From an uncultured Erysipelotrichaceae bacterium (GTDB taxonomy: Bacteria; Bacillota_I; Bacilli_A; Erysipelotrichales; Coprobacillaceae), in contig CAJUOS010000011.1 of NCBI GenBank assembly GCA_910588075.1, positions 1 to 48,572 of the forward strand: 48,572 nt of DNA, in the 5' to 3' direction. Within the stretch, counting starts at the first letter, position 1. Each line of letters starts with the position of its first letter. The position numbers and the translations under genes are program-made. Positions 7,256 to 16,506 of the stretch are shown here, one piece after another. Below the pieces are notes generated by a model. That model saw only the letters and a program-made list of their open reading frames with translations. It was not told the origin of the DNA and ran no database searches.

Positions 7256-9016
7256 ATGAAAAAGAAAATATTTAAGAAAATATTTATAATATTTTCTCTT
7301 TTTCTTATATGTATACTTCCATTAAATATTGTTTATGCTTCTGATATTGAATTAGAAAACATTGAAATAAAAGCAGTATTAGATGAAAATGGAAATGCAC
7401 ATATTCAAGAAATTTGGAAAATTGATGTTTATGAGGGAACAGAAATTTATAAAGTCTTTGATAATATGAGAGATTCAAAAATATCTCATTTTAAAGTTGT
7501 AGATGATACAGGTAAGAATTATCAAAATATTGGTGAATGGGATATTGATGCTAATAAAGAAGATAAAGATGGTAAGTGTGGAATTGTGACAAGAGAAGAT
7601 GGTTATTATGAGTTATGTTTTGGTATAGGAAGATATGGAAGAAGAGAATATAAGTTTGAGTATGATATTTCAAACTTTGTTCAACAATATCAAGATACTC
7701 AAGGATTTAATTATGCTTTTTTCTCAGAAATGGAATTAGAACCACAACATGTTAAAATAACATTATCTTCACCATATTCATTTCATAAAAGCAATGCAAA
7801 AATATGGGGATTTGGTTTTTATGGATCAGTATTATTTGAGAATGGAAATGTTGTTATGGAAACAACAGAATCAGTTCCTGAAGGAGCAAAGATGCAACTT
7901 TTAATGCAGATTAAAAATCATACATTTAAAAATGCACATAAAAATAATAGTTATTTTGAAGATATATTAGATGATGCTATTGATGATAGTGATTATGAAG
8001 ATGATTTATATAATCAAGGAAATTATTATAATGCTTTTCCTTATAAAGATAATACATTATTCATTGTTATGTGTATATTTATTCCTATGTTATTAATATT
8101 GGTTGTGATTATTATTTTTGTAACTGCATATACAAAAGGGAAAAAAGAATATCAATTTAATGATCATGTATTATTGGATAAAGATGAAGTGAATATGTTT
8201 AGAGATATTCCATGTCATAAGGATATTTTTGAGTTTTATTACTTGTCTAAAAAGATTGGACTTATTAATGATAATGATCGTTCAGGGCTAATAGCAGCAA
8301 TTTTATTAAGATGGATACAAAAGGGTTATATTGAATTTAAAAAAGAGGAAGTTAAACAATTTTTATTTTTCAAAAAAGATGGTTATTCAGTGAATTTAGA
8401 TAAAGGAATTCCAGTAAAAAATCAATTAGAAGAGAGTTTATTATATTTCTTTAAAAAAGCAGCAGGGGCAAATAAAATTTTAGAAACAGATGAATTTGAA
8501 GATTGGTGTCGTAGGAATTATGATGAAATTGATGAATGGTTTGATGATGTTGATAAGTTTGTTGAAGAGGAGTTAAGAAATCAAGGATTATTAACTTTAG
8601 AAGTTACTTATACACATTTTATGGGAATAAAATTTTCACATAATACAGATACTTATCATGCTTCAATTAGAGAAGAAATGGAGCATATCTTAGGATTGAA
8701 GAAGTTTTTAGAAGAAATGAGTTTAATTGATGAAAAAGAAGTTATAGAAGTTAAACTTTGGGAAGAATATTTAATTTTTGCTTCAATTTTAGGTATAGCA
8801 GATAAAGTTCAAAAACAATTAGGTCAATTATGTCCAACATTTAATGAAGAATCATCACTAGATACTATTTATACAATGCACATGGTTCATATGTTTTCGT
8901 ATAATAGTATGTATGCTTCACAACAAGCAAGCCGTTCTAGTGGAATGGGTGGAGGTTCTTCTTTCAGTGGTGGAGGAGGCGGCTTCTCTGGCGGAGGTGG
9001 CGGAGGAGTTCGCTAA
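7256..9016 (+). CDS. DUF2207 domain membrane protein with Gly-rich tail
   Basis: This 586-residue protein starts with a signal peptide or anchor (about 1-28, ending near VYA). An extracytoplasmic beta-rich domain follows (about 29-262: IEIKAVLDENGNAHIQEIWK and a YKFEYDISNFV segment typical of DUF2207). Next come a membrane helix at about 266-291 and a cytoplasmic domain with IAAILLRWIQKGYIEFK. It ends in a low-complexity glycine/serine tail (SSFSGGGGGFSGGGGGG) that is also typical of this family. The ATG lies one base after the lemA stop, so it is translationally coupled. The usual second pair of helices near the middle of DUF2207 proteins is not obvious here. Function is unknown. Confidence 0.88.
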   Translation: MKKKIFKKIFIIFSLFLICILPLNIVYASDIELENIEIKAVLDENGNAHIQEIWKIDVYEGTEIYKVFDNMRDSKISHFKVVDDTGKNYQNIGEWDIDANKEDKDGKCGIVTREDGYYELCFGIGRYGRREYKFEYDISNFVQQYQDTQGFNYAFFSEMELEPQHVKITLSSPYSFHKSNAKIWGFGFYGSVLFENGNVVMETTESVPEGAKMQLLMQIKNHTFKNAHKNNSYFEDILDDAIDDSDYEDDLYNQGNYYNAFPYKDNTLFIVMCIFIPMLLILVVIIIFVTAYTKGKKEYQFNDHVLLDKDEVNMFRDIPCHKDIFEFYYLSKKIGLINDNDRSGLIAAILLRWIQKGYIEFKKEEVKQFLFFKKDGYSVNLDKGIPVKNQLEESLLYFFKKAAGANKILETDEFEDWCRRNYDEIDEWFDDVDKFVEEELRNQGLLTLEVTYTHFMGIKFSHNTDTYHASIREEMEHILGLKKFLEEMSLIDEKEVIEVKLWEEYLIFASILGIADKVQKQLGQLCPTFNEESSLDTIYTMHMVHMFSYNSMYASQQASRSSGMGGGSSFSGGGGGFSGGGGGGVR

Positions 9017-9051
9017 CATTACTTTGTTAAAATTATATAATGGAGGAAATT

Positions 9052-9558
9052 ATGGAAACAGCTAAATTTTATAAAGTATCTTATGCACAATTTGAAAAAG
9101 CTATGTTAGATGATTTTTCATTGAATGAAGATGAAATAAAAGAGATATATAATCAATTAAAATTACCAAAAAGAGCAACGAAAGGTTCAGCAGGATATGA
9201 TTTCTATACACCTATATCATTTCAATTGAACCCAGGAGAAACAATTAAAATTCCTACAGGAATAAGATGTGAAATGAATCCAAGATGGGTATTAATGATT
9301 TATCCAAGAAGTGGGTTAGGTTTTAAATTCCGATTACAACTTAATAATACAGTTGGAGTTATTGATAGTGATTATTTTTATTCTGATAATGAAGGGCATA
9401 TTTTTATTAAAATCACAAATGATTCTAATGAAGGTAAGATTGTTGAAGTTAAGGCAGGGCAAGGTTTTGCTCAAGGTATTTTCATGCAATATGGAATTGT
9501 AGAAGATGATGATACTGTGGAAGAACGTAATGGTGGTTTTGGCAGTACGACAAAATAA
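9052..9558 (+). CDS. dut: dUTP diphosphatase (trimeric type)
   Basis: This enzyme hydrolyses dUTP to dUMP, keeping uracil out of DNA and supplying dTMP synthesis. The five dUTPase motifs are visible: AGYD (about 47-50), PRSGLG (85-90), GVIDSDY (102-108), the QGFAQGIF segment, and the C-terminal GGFGST (161-166) that closes over the substrate. I start at the ATG at 9052 because GGAGG (9042-9046) lies upstream of it; an ATG at 9040 would place that site inside the coding region. About 40 residues precede motif 1, longer than in classical enzymes. It follows the DUF2207 gene by 35 bases and may be in its transcript. Confidence 0.93.
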   Translation: METAKFYKVSYAQFEKAMLDDFSLNEDEIKEIYNQLKLPKRATKGSAGYDFYTPISFQLNPGETIKIPTGIRCEMNPRWVLMIYPRSGLGFKFRLQLNNTVGVIDSDYFYSDNEGHIFIKITNDSNEGKIVEVKAGQGFAQGIFMQYGIVEDDDTVEERNGGFGSTTK

Positions 9559-9563
9559 AAGCG

Positions 9564-9598
9564 AGTTATACCAAATTTTGGTATAACTTTATTTTTTG
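9564..9598 (+). terminator. Terminator of dut
   Basis: AGTTATACCA and TGGTATAACT pair over a short AATTT-type loop (9564-9588), followed by TTATTTTTTG. Confidence 0.9.
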
Positions 9599-9668
9599 TG
9601 AATTATCTATAAATGTACGTAGAAATATGTTATAATACATGAAAATAGATAAAAAATAGGAGAAAGAT

Positions 9669-10286
9669 ATGATAGGCTATTATAATTACACAGTTATATT
9701 AACATATATGAGTCTTTTAAGTGCTTTGTTTGGAACACATTTAGCATTTCAAGGAAATACAGTTGGTGCTTTAACTTGTCTGTTATTATGTGGAGCTTTT
9801 GATTCTTTTGATGGTATAGTAGCACGTACAAAAAGAGGTAGAACTGAAGAGGAAAAGAAATTTGGAATTCAAATAGATTCATTAGTAGATATGTTTAGTT
9901 TTGGCATTTTTCCAGTGATTATTGGATATACAATTGGATTGAATACTTGGCTATGGTTTGTTGTTCTTGCTATATATACTATTTGTGCTGTAAGTAGGTT
10001 GGGATTTTTTAATGTTGTTGAGGAAATGCGACAAGAACAGACAACAGAAAAAAGAAAATATTATCAAGGATTACCTGTTACAAGTGTTTCTCTAATTCTT
10101 CCAGCAATTTATTTGTTAAAATATGTTTTTGGTGATTTGTTAGTATGTAGTATTTATGGTTGGATTATGGCTGTGATTGCTATTGCTTTTGTTATAGATT
10201 TTAAGATTATTAAACCAGGATTAAAAGGTATTTTATGTATGGTTGGAGTGGGAATACTTATTTTTATAGGATTGATATTATTATGA
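9669..10286 (+). CDS. pssA: CDP-diacylglycerol-serine O-phosphatidyltransferase
   Basis: This integral membrane enzyme joins CDP-diacylglycerol and serine to make phosphatidylserine. The CDP-alcohol phosphotransferase signature is D45-x2-D48-G-x2-A-R53 ... G66-x3-D70-x3-D74. The gap between AR and G is 12 residues instead of the common 8, filled by TKRGRTEEEKKF, a longer form I associate with clostridial PssA. About six hydrophobic segments are present in 205 residues. The stop codon overlaps the psd start (ATGA), so both phosphatidylethanolamine steps are coupled. A TATAAT at 9631-9636 is a likely -10. Confidence 0.92.
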   Translation: MIGYYNYTVILTYMSLLSALFGTHLAFQGNTVGALTCLLLCGAFDSFDGIVARTKRGRTEEEKKFGIQIDSLVDMFSFGIFPVIIGYTIGLNTWLWFVVLAIYTICAVSRLGFFNVVEEMRQEQTTEKRKYYQGLPVTSVSLILPAIYLLKYVFGDLLVCSIYGWIMAVIAIAFVIDFKIIKPGLKGILCMVGVGILIFIGLILL

Positions 10287-11155
10287 TGAAGATATATAAT
10301 CGTGATGGTAAAGAGCTTGAGTTTGATCAAGGACAAAATCGTTTGTTAAAAAAATTATATGGAAATTTATTAGGAAGATGTATACTTAAAGTATTAACCC
10401 TTCCTTTTATTACACACATTGGTGGTTGGTATATGAATAGTTCTTTTTCAAAAGGACGTATTTTACCATTTATTAAAAAAAATCATATTTGTATGGATGA
10501 TTATGAAGATAAACAATATAAAAGTTATAATGATTTTTTTACAAGACGTATAAAAGAGGGCAAGAGGTGTATAGATTTAGATATTAATCATCTTATTTCA
10601 CCAGCAGATTCTAAATTATCTTATTATTCTATTAATGAAAATACACAATTAATGATTAAAGATACAATATATTCTATAAAAGAACTTTTAAATGATGAAG
10701 AATTAGCGTTACAATATCAAGGTGGAGATTGCCTTGTTTTTAGATTGACTGTGGATGATTACCATCGCTATTGTTTTATTGATAGTGGAACAAAAGAAAA
10801 AGATTGTTATATACAAGGTATTTTTCACACAGTAAATCCTATTGCCAATGATTATTATCCAATTTATAAACAGAATTCACGCTCATATTCTCTATTACAT
10901 ACAGAGCATTTTGGAGATGTTATTTATATGGAAGTTGGAGCTATGATGGTTGGTAAGATATGTAATCATTCTATGTCTTCTTATCAAAAAGGAGATGAAA
11001 AGGGATATTTTGAGTTTGGTGGTTCAACAATAGTTGTTTTATTAAAAAAAGATCAAGTCATAATAGACCAAGATATTATTGAAAATTCAAAGAAATATTG
11101 TGAAACAAAAGTTCTTATGGGTGAAAAAATAGGTGTCAAAAAGCATAGTTTATGA
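10283..11155 (+). CDS. psd: Phosphatidylserine decarboxylase
   Basis: This enzyme converts phosphatidylserine to phosphatidylethanolamine. The proenzyme cleaves itself between G247 and S248 in FEFGGSTIVVLL to create the pyruvoyl group. The upstream motif DDYHRYCFIDSG holds the conserved histidine. At about 290 residues it is the length of bacterial Psd. The start overlaps the pssA stop as ATGA; a second ATG follows at once (10286), and either may be used. The product has no long membrane helix and is presumably membrane-associated, like its relatives. parA begins 35 bases after its stop with no terminator between. Confidence 0.92.
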   Translation: MMKIYNRDGKELEFDQGQNRLLKKLYGNLLGRCILKVLTLPFITHIGGWYMNSSFSKGRILPFIKKNHICMDDYEDKQYKSYNDFFTRRIKEGKRCIDLDINHLISPADSKLSYYSINENTQLMIKDTIYSIKELLNDEELALQYQGGDCLVFRLTVDDYHRYCFIDSGTKEKDCYIQGIFHTVNPIANDYYPIYKQNSRSYSLLHTEHFGDVIYMEVGAMMVGKICNHSMSSYQKGDEKGYFEFGGSTIVVLLKKDQVIIDQDIIENSKKYCETKVLMGEKIGVKKHSL

Positions 11156-11190
11156 TAAAATAGTCAAGCATGGATAAAGGAGGAAATAAT

Positions 11191-11964
11191 ATGGTCAAAA
11201 TTATTGCTATAACAAATCAAAAAGGTGGAGTTGGAAAAACAACAACAAGTGTTAACTTAAGTGCTGCTTTAGCTTACTTAGGGAAAAAAGTATTACTTAT
11301 TGACATTGATCCTCAAGCAAATGCGACACAAGGTATAGGAATTAATCGTAGTCAATTAGACTTGACTGTGTATGATGCAATAACTCAAGGAACTTCTATG
11401 AAAGATATTGTTTTACATAGTGATGTTAAAAATTTAGATGTCATTCCAGCAAATATAGACTTGGCAGGAGTAGAAATCGAATTATCACAAGTGAAAACAG
11501 GAAGAGAACAAAGATTAAAAAAAGCGTTAAAAGAAATACAAGACTTATATCATTATATTATTATTGATTGTCCTCCAGCATTAGGTTTATTAAATACAAA
11601 TGCGCTTACTGCAGCAAACTCTGTATTAATACCAGTGCAATGTGAATATTATGCTTTGGAAGGATTAACACAATTATTGAATACGATTTTATTAACACAA
11701 AGTGTATTTAATGAGGATTTAACAATTGAAGGTGTCTTACTTACAATGTTAGACATGCGTACAAATTTAGGAATAGAAGTTTCACAAGAAGTAAGAAAGT
11801 ATTTTAAAGAGAAAGTTTATGATACAGTTATTCCAAGAAATGTTAAATTATCAGAAGCACCATCAGAAGGATTAAATATATTTGATTATGATAGTCATTC
11901 AGAAGGGGCAAAAGCATATGCAAAACTTGCTAAGGAAGTGGTGAGACGTAATGGCAACAAGTAA
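11191..11964 (+). CDS. parA: Chromosome-partitioning ATPase ParA/Soj
   Basis: This 257-residue deviant-Walker ATPase works with ParB in segregation of the origin region. The Walker A motif is K11-G-G-V-G-K-T-T18, with the signature lysine K11. Walker A' and B are LIDIDPQANAT and YIIIDCPPALG. I start at the ATG at 11191, which has AAGGAGG seven bases before it, rather than at the ATG at 11170, which would run through that site. It overlaps parB by 14 bases. Short N-terminal arm and overall length point to the chromosomal Soj type, not a plasmid ParA with a DNA-binding domain. Usually this pair sits near oriC; here its neighbours are phospholipid genes. Confidence 0.94.
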   Translation: MVKIIAITNQKGGVGKTTTSVNLSAALAYLGKKVLLIDIDPQANATQGIGINRSQLDLTVYDAITQGTSMKDIVLHSDVKNLDVIPANIDLAGVEIELSQVKTGREQRLKKALKEIQDLYHYIIIDCPPALGLLNTNALTAANSVLIPVQCEYYALEGLTQLLNTILLTQSVFNEDLTIEGVLLTMLDMRTNLGIEVSQEVRKYFKEKVYDTVIPRNVKLSEAPSEGLNIFDYDSHSEGAKAYAKLAKEVVRRNGNK

Positions 11965-12844
11965 AAAAACAAAAAAATTGGGAAAAGGTTTAGATGCAAT
12001 TTTTAATGAAGCTTCACAAGGAGCAGATATTCAATCTATGATAAATGCTATTGAAAAGAAAGCTCCACAACTTTCTCAGGTGATGGTTGTGTTAAAAGAT
12101 ATTAGACCAAATCCATATCAACCAAGAAAGCATTTTGATGAGAGTAAATTAAATGAATTAGCACAATCTATTAAAGAACATGGAATTTTTCAACCGATTT
12201 TATTAAAAGAGGCTGTAAAGGGTTATGAAATTGTTGCAGGAGAAAGACGTTTTAGAGCTGCTCAGATTGTAGGGTTGGAAGAAGTACCAGCTATTATTGT
12301 TGAATTTACAGATCAACAAATGATGGAAATTGCATTATTAGAAAATATACAAAGAGAAGATTTGAATGCGATTGAAGAAGCACAAGCTTATCAATCAATG
12401 ATGAAAAAGTTAAAACTTACACAAGAAGAATTATCTAAAAGAGTTGGGAAATCAAGAGCACATATAGCTAATACTGTAAGATTATTGAAAATGCCAAAAC
12501 AATTACAAGAATATGTTTTAGATGGCACACTTACAATGGGGCATATTAAACCATTAATTACTATTGATGATAAAAAAGCAATAGAAGTTGCTCAAAAAGC
12601 AATTAAAGAAAACTTATCTGTACGAGCAGTAGAAGATATAGTTAAGGGAATTAAGCTTCAAGATGCTAAAAAAGCTAAACCAAAGATTGAAAAACCTAAG
12701 GAATATGTTTATGTTGAAGGTTTATTACGTAAAAAGTATCGTACAAAAATTAAAGTTGATGAAAAAGCAATTACTATTAAATATACAAATACAGATGATT
12801 TGAATAGAATATTAGAATTAATGGGAGTTATAGAAGAAAGTTAA
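11951..12844 (+). CDS. parB: Chromosome-partitioning protein ParB/Spo0J
   Basis: This 297-residue protein binds parS, spreads as a CTP-dependent clamp and activates ParA. The N-terminal KKLGKGLDAIF resembles the ParA-interacting tail. IRPNPYQPRKHFD opens the ParB/Srx domain, G97-E-R-R-F-R-A is the CTP-binding box, and ENIQREDLN (131-139) is the second family box. A helix-turn-helix spans about 157-180 (TQEELSKRVGKSRAHIANTV). The C-terminal 50 residues should dimerise. The gene starts inside parA. No parS sequence (TGTTNCACGTGAAACA) was found in this window. Confidence 0.94.
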   Translation: MATSKKTKKLGKGLDAIFNEASQGADIQSMINAIEKKAPQLSQVMVVLKDIRPNPYQPRKHFDESKLNELAQSIKEHGIFQPILLKEAVKGYEIVAGERRFRAAQIVGLEEVPAIIVEFTDQQMMEIALLENIQREDLNAIEEAQAYQSMMKKLKLTQEELSKRVGKSRAHIANTVRLLKMPKQLQEYVLDGTLTMGHIKPLITIDDKKAIEVAQKAIKENLSVRAVEDIVKGIKLQDAKKAKPKIEKPKEYVYVEGLLRKKYRTKIKVDEKAITIKYTNTDDLNRILELMGVIEES

Positions 12845-12868
12845 ATCCAGATGAATCTGGATTTTTTG
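12843..12868 (+). terminator. Terminator of the pssA-psd-parA-parB unit
   Basis: AAATCCAG and CTGGATTT pair around an ATGAAT loop, followed by a T run. The stem starts in the parB stop codon region. Confidence 0.88.
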
Positions 12869-12940
12869 TTTGATTCAATAAATAATTTTAATAAAATGGA
12901 TTTTTTCTCCATACAATGTAGTATTTAAAACTATTTATTG

Positions 12941-12969
12941 TTGACAAGCTTATGTCTATTTGATAATGT
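12941..12969 (+). promoter_or_regulatory. Promoter of the DegV gene
   Basis: A consensus TTGACA (12941-12946) stands 17 bp before TAATGT (12964-12969). GATAAT at 12962-12967 is an alternative -10 with shorter spacing. Confidence 0.6.
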
Positions 12970-13007
12970 TAAGATAAAGAGAATATAAAAATTGAGGAGA
13001 AATTTGT

Positions 13008-13841
13008 ATGAAAATTATTACTGATTCAGGATCACTTTATTCACCAGAAGAAGGTAAAAAAATAGGAATTGAAGTTTTGCCATTGCATGTTATTGCAGAT
13101 AAAAAGAGTTATAAAGAATTTGTAGATATTCAAAGTCATGAATTTTTAGAAATTGTGAAAGCAGGGCATATACCAACTTCATCACAGCCACCAATTGGAG
13201 AAACATTGGAACTTTTTGAAAAGTATGCTGATGAAGAAGTGTTAGTTATTAATATGGCAGATGGATTATCTGGTACATATCAAAGTACAATGGCAGCAAA
13301 ACAAAGTATGGAACATAATGAAAATATACATGTGATTAATTCTATGACATTGTGTGGTCCTCAAAAGTATTTGGTTGATAAAGCAATACAATTAAAAGAA
13401 AAAGGATTAGCCATAGAAAATATTATGAAGGAAATACATAAGAGCATTGCTTCAGAACAATCTTTCTTAATCCCACAAGATTTTGATTTCTTAAAAAGAG
13501 GTGGACGTTTAACACCATTAGCAGCAACAATTGGTGGAATGTTAAAAATTATACCTGTTATGACTAAAACAAAAGATGGAAAAAGATTAGAAAAATTTAC
13601 TATGAAAAAGACTTTAAAAGGAGCTATTAAAGAAATTATTAAGTATTTTCAAACAATGGAAGTCAATGAAAATTATAGAATATATGTTAGTCATGCAGGT
13701 GTTTTAGAACAAGCAGAAGCTGTTATTGAACAAATTCAAAAGTGTTTTGAAAAAGTAAAAATAGAATTATTAGAGTTATCTCCTGCTTTTATTGCTCAAG
13801 GTGGACCTGGTTGTATAGCAATTCAAGCAATTAGAATGTAA
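13008..13841 (+). CDS. DegV family fatty-acid-binding protein
   Basis: This 277-residue soluble protein belongs to the DegV/EDD family, which bind fatty acids and, in FakB members, present them to the fatty acid kinase FakA. Family marks are KIITDSGS at the N-terminus, the TSSQPPIGE loop, NMADGLSGTYQS, and FLKRGGRLTPLAATIGGMLKIIPV. The C-terminal GPGCIAI is also conserved. A GAGGAGA site precedes the ATG. No FakA partner is nearby. It is monocistronic, between its own promoter and a terminator that begins within its stop codon. Confidence 0.92.
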   Translation: MKIITDSGSLYSPEEGKKIGIEVLPLHVIADKKSYKEFVDIQSHEFLEIVKAGHIPTSSQPPIGETLELFEKYADEEVLVINMADGLSGTYQSTMAAKQSMEHNENIHVINSMTLCGPQKYLVDKAIQLKEKGLAIENIMKEIHKSIASEQSFLIPQDFDFLKRGGRLTPLAATIGGMLKIIPVMTKTKDGKRLEKFTMKKTLKGAIKEIIKYFQTMEVNENYRIYVSHAGVLEQAEAVIEQIQKCFEKVKIELLELSPAFIAQGGPGCIAIQAIRM

Positions 13842-13866
13842 ATGGTTATGAAAATAACCATTTTTC
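13840..13866 (+). terminator. Terminator of the DegV gene
   Basis: AAATGGTTAT and ATAACCATTT form a 10-bp perfect stem with a GAAA tetraloop. The stem includes the last bases of the stop codon, and the T run is short. Confidence 0.85.
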
Positions 13867-13933
13867 AATTTTTGAAAGAATAATAAAAAATAACTGAAAA
13901 TTATATATAATAAATAAAAAAGGAGGAATAAAA

Positions 13934-15376
13934 ATGAGTTTTCCAAAAGGATTTTATTGGGGTGGAGCAACTGCTGCTAATCAATTAGAAGGCGGATGGC
14001 AAGAAGGTGGAAAAGGAATTTCTTGTCCTGATATTTGTACAGGTGGGACTGCTACAAGAAGTAAAAGAATTACACCTGATTTAGAAGAAGGTGTTTTTTA
14101 TCCTTCACATGATGCTATTGATCATTACCATAGATATAAGGAAGATATAGCATTATTTGCTGAAATGGGATTTAAAATGTATCGTTTTTCTATTGCATGG
14201 ACACGTATTTTTCCAAATGGTGATGAGAAAGAACCTAATGAAGCCGGTTTAAAATTTTATGAAGATTTAATTGATGAATGTTTAAAGTATAATATTGAAC
14301 CATTAATTACAATTTCACATTATGAAGTACCATTTGCATTAACAAAAAAATGGAATGCATGGACAGATAGAAGAATGATTAATTGTTATTTGAATTTCTG
14401 TAAAGCTATTTTCACACGTTATAAAGGTAAGGTTAAATACTGGTTAACATTTAATGAAATTAATAGTGCGACAACATCAATGGGAGCATTTTTAGGACAA
14501 GGAATTTTAAATGAAATTAAAACAATGGACTTTATGAGTCAAGTTGATGTACCAAATAACCGTTTTCAAGGTTTGCATCATCAATTCTTAGCAAGTGCTT
14601 TAGCTGTAAAAATGGCACATGAAATAGATCCAAACTATCAAGTTGGATGTATGCAGATTATGGCAACAAGTTATGCTTTAACATGTCAGCCAGCAGATCA
14701 AATAGAAAACCAAAAAAAGGGTCATTTAATGAATTGGTTTTGTAGTGATGTGCAATGTCGTGGAAAATATCCAAATTATATGAATAGATATTTTAAAGAA
14801 AATAATATCACTATTATCAAAGAAGCTGGAGATGACGAAATATTAGCAGCTGGACCTGTAGATTTCTATACATGTTCATATTATATGTCAAATTGCCAAA
14901 CAGCAGATGTTGAAAAACAAATTGCAGGAAAGGGAAATATTTTAGGTGGTGTTTCTAATCCTTATTTAAAAGCAAGTGATTGGGGATGGCAAATAGATCC
15001 AGAGGGATTACGTTTCTCATTAAATGAAATTTGGGATCGTTATCAATTACCAATATTTGTTGTTGAAAATGGATTAGGTGCTTATGATAAAATAGATGAA
15101 GATGGAAAGGTTAGAGATGATTATCGTGTTGATTATTTGAGAAGTCATATCCAACAAATGCATGAGGCTGTTTTAGATGGAGTTGATTTAAGAGGATATA
15201 CACCTTGGGGATGTATAGATTTAGTATCTGCTTCAACAGGAGAGATGGCAAAAAGATATGGATTTATTTTTGTAGAAAGATATGATGATGGAACTGGTGA
15301 TTTTTCAAGAAGAAGAAAAGAGTCATTCTATTGGTATCAAAAAGTGATTCAAACAAATGGAGAAGATTTAGATTAA
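13934..15376 (+). CDS. Glycoside hydrolase family 1, probable 6-phospho-beta-glucosidase
   Basis: This 480-residue GH1 enzyme probably cleaves phosphorylated beta-glucosides brought in by a PTS. The acid/base is E175 in TFNEIN and the nucleophile E378 in VVENGLG. The start FPKGFYWGGATAANQLEG and the sugar-binding W/E residues near the end are family-typical. The segment DLVSASTGEMAKRYGF, with the Ser and Lys-x-Tyr that hold the 6-phosphate in LacG/BglA-type enzymes, argues for a phospho-glycosidase. No PTS gene is adjacent. It shares about the same length and many blocks with the GH1 at 35291-36757. AAAGGAGGAAT precedes the ATG. Exact sugar is unknown. Confidence 0.92.
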   Translation: MSFPKGFYWGGATAANQLEGGWQEGGKGISCPDICTGGTATRSKRITPDLEEGVFYPSHDAIDHYHRYKEDIALFAEMGFKMYRFSIAWTRIFPNGDEKEPNEAGLKFYEDLIDECLKYNIEPLITISHYEVPFALTKKWNAWTDRRMINCYLNFCKAIFTRYKGKVKYWLTFNEINSATTSMGAFLGQGILNEIKTMDFMSQVDVPNNRFQGLHHQFLASALAVKMAHEIDPNYQVGCMQIMATSYALTCQPADQIENQKKGHLMNWFCSDVQCRGKYPNYMNRYFKENNITIIKEAGDDEILAAGPVDFYTCSYYMSNCQTADVEKQIAGKGNILGGVSNPYLKASDWGWQIDPEGLRFSLNEIWDRYQLPIFVVENGLGAYDKIDEDGKVRDDYRVDYLRSHIQQMHEAVLDGVDLRGYTPWGCIDLVSASTGEMAKRYGFIFVERYDDGTGDFSRRRKESFYWYQKVIQTNGEDLD

Positions 15377-15408
15377 AATACAGGAGGATAAACTTCTGTA
15401 TTTTTTTA
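15376..15408 (+). terminator. Terminator of the first GH1 gene
   Basis: AAATACAGGAG and CTTCTGTATTT pair with one G-U across a six-base loop (15376-15403), followed by T to 15407. Confidence 0.88.
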
Positions 15409-15502
15409 ATATTTGAATATTTAAAAACATTTAATTTATGATAATAATAAAATCTTTTCATCTTTCTTTTCTTTTTGTATACTTATAAAAAGGGTGATTT
15501 TT

Positions 15503-16186
15503 ATGAAAAAAGAAATGTTAGAAGCATTGAAAGCATCTATACCAGTTATGATGGGATATATTGTATTAGGGATGGCTTTTGGAATTCTTTTGGAAAGTAA
15601 AGGATATAATTGGATTTACGCATTATTAATGAGTGTTTTCATTTATGCTGGAAGTATGCAATTTGTAGCTATTCAATTACTAACAACAGGAGCAACTTTT
15701 ATACATGCTGCTATGATGACATTATTGATTAATGCTAGACATTTAGTATATGGATTATCTATGCTTAAAAAATTTAATAACTTTAAAAAGTTGAAATCTT
15801 ATATGATTTTTTCATTAACAGATGAAACTTATTCTTTATTAGTAGGTGTGAAAACGCCAAAAGAGTGTAACGAAAATTGGTTTTATTTTTTTATATCATT
15901 TTTTAATCAATGCTATTGGATAATTGGAAGTTTAATAGGTTCGTTAATAGGTTCATTATTAACAATCAATACAACAGGACTAGATTTTGCTATGACAGCA
16001 TTATTTATTGTTATTGTATTAGAACAATTATTAACATCTTCAAAGCATCATTATACTTATTTAGGTTTTATTATAAGTTTGGTATGTTTGATGATATTTG
16101 GAAAAGATGCTTTTTTGATACCTGCAATGATTGGAATTATTATGGGTTTATCTTTCATGTATAAAGGAGAACAAGAACATGTATGA
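15503..16186 (+). CDS. azlC: AzlC family branched-chain amino acid exporter subunit
   Basis: This 227-residue membrane protein matches AzlC, the large subunit of the AzlCD branched-chain amino acid exporter. Family marks are ASIPVMMGYIVLGMAFGILL, YAGSMQFVAIQLL and NARHLVYGLSML, each in or beside a membrane helix. I start at the ATG at 15503; the GTG at 15494 lies inside the AGGGTGA ribosome binding site. The last codons overlap the azlD start by eight bases, so the two subunits are co-translated. ilvA, which feeds isoleucine synthesis, lies far upstream in the window and is not linked. Confidence 0.92.
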   Translation: MKKEMLEALKASIPVMMGYIVLGMAFGILLESKGYNWIYALLMSVFIYAGSMQFVAIQLLTTGATFIHAAMMTLLINARHLVYGLSMLKKFNNFKKLKSYMIFSLTDETYSLLVGVKTPKECNENWFYFFISFFNQCYWIIGSLIGSLIGSLLTINTTGLDFAMTALFIVIVLEQLLTSSKHHYTYLGFIISLVCLMIFGKDAFLIPAMIGIIMGLSFMYKGEQEHV

Positions 16187-16493
16187 GTATATTATGATAG
16201 GAATAATAGCAATAATCACTTTTTTAACACGTGCTTTGCCATTTCTTATTTTTAAAGATAAAAGTAATTCTTTTATTGAATATTTAGGAGAAGTTCTTCC
16301 ATATGCAATTATGGCTATGCTTGTAGTTTATTGTTTAAAAGATATTTCTTTATTAACAGGAAATCATGGAATATGCGAAATCATAGGAGTTTTTAGTGTT
16401 ATTCTTATATATTTATATAAAAGAAATACATTATTATCTATTTTTGTAGGAACTATAATTTATATGATTTGTGTACAGGTTATATTTATTTAA
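16179..16493 (+). CDS. azlD: AzlD family exporter subunit
   Basis: This 104-residue membrane protein has four hydrophobic segments and the AzlD signature ITFLTRALPFLIF near its N-terminus, then LPYAIMAMLVVYCL. It pairs with AzlC. The start is the ATG at 16179, overlapping azlC and preceded by AAAGGAGAACAAGA. Reading frames that extend further upstream only shadow azlC. Confidence 0.9.
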   Translation: MYEYIMIGIIAIITFLTRALPFLIFKDKSNSFIEYLGEVLPYAIMAMLVVYCLKDISLLTGNHGICEIIGVFSVILIYLYKRNTLLSIFVGTIIYMICVQVIFI

Positions 16494-16506
16494 AGGAGGT
16501 TTTATA

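Noticed and set aside
11951..13007. parS site close to parB
   Set aside because: I searched by eye for TGTTNCACGTGAAACA and its CACGTG core. The only CACGTG, near 16229, lacks the flanks.
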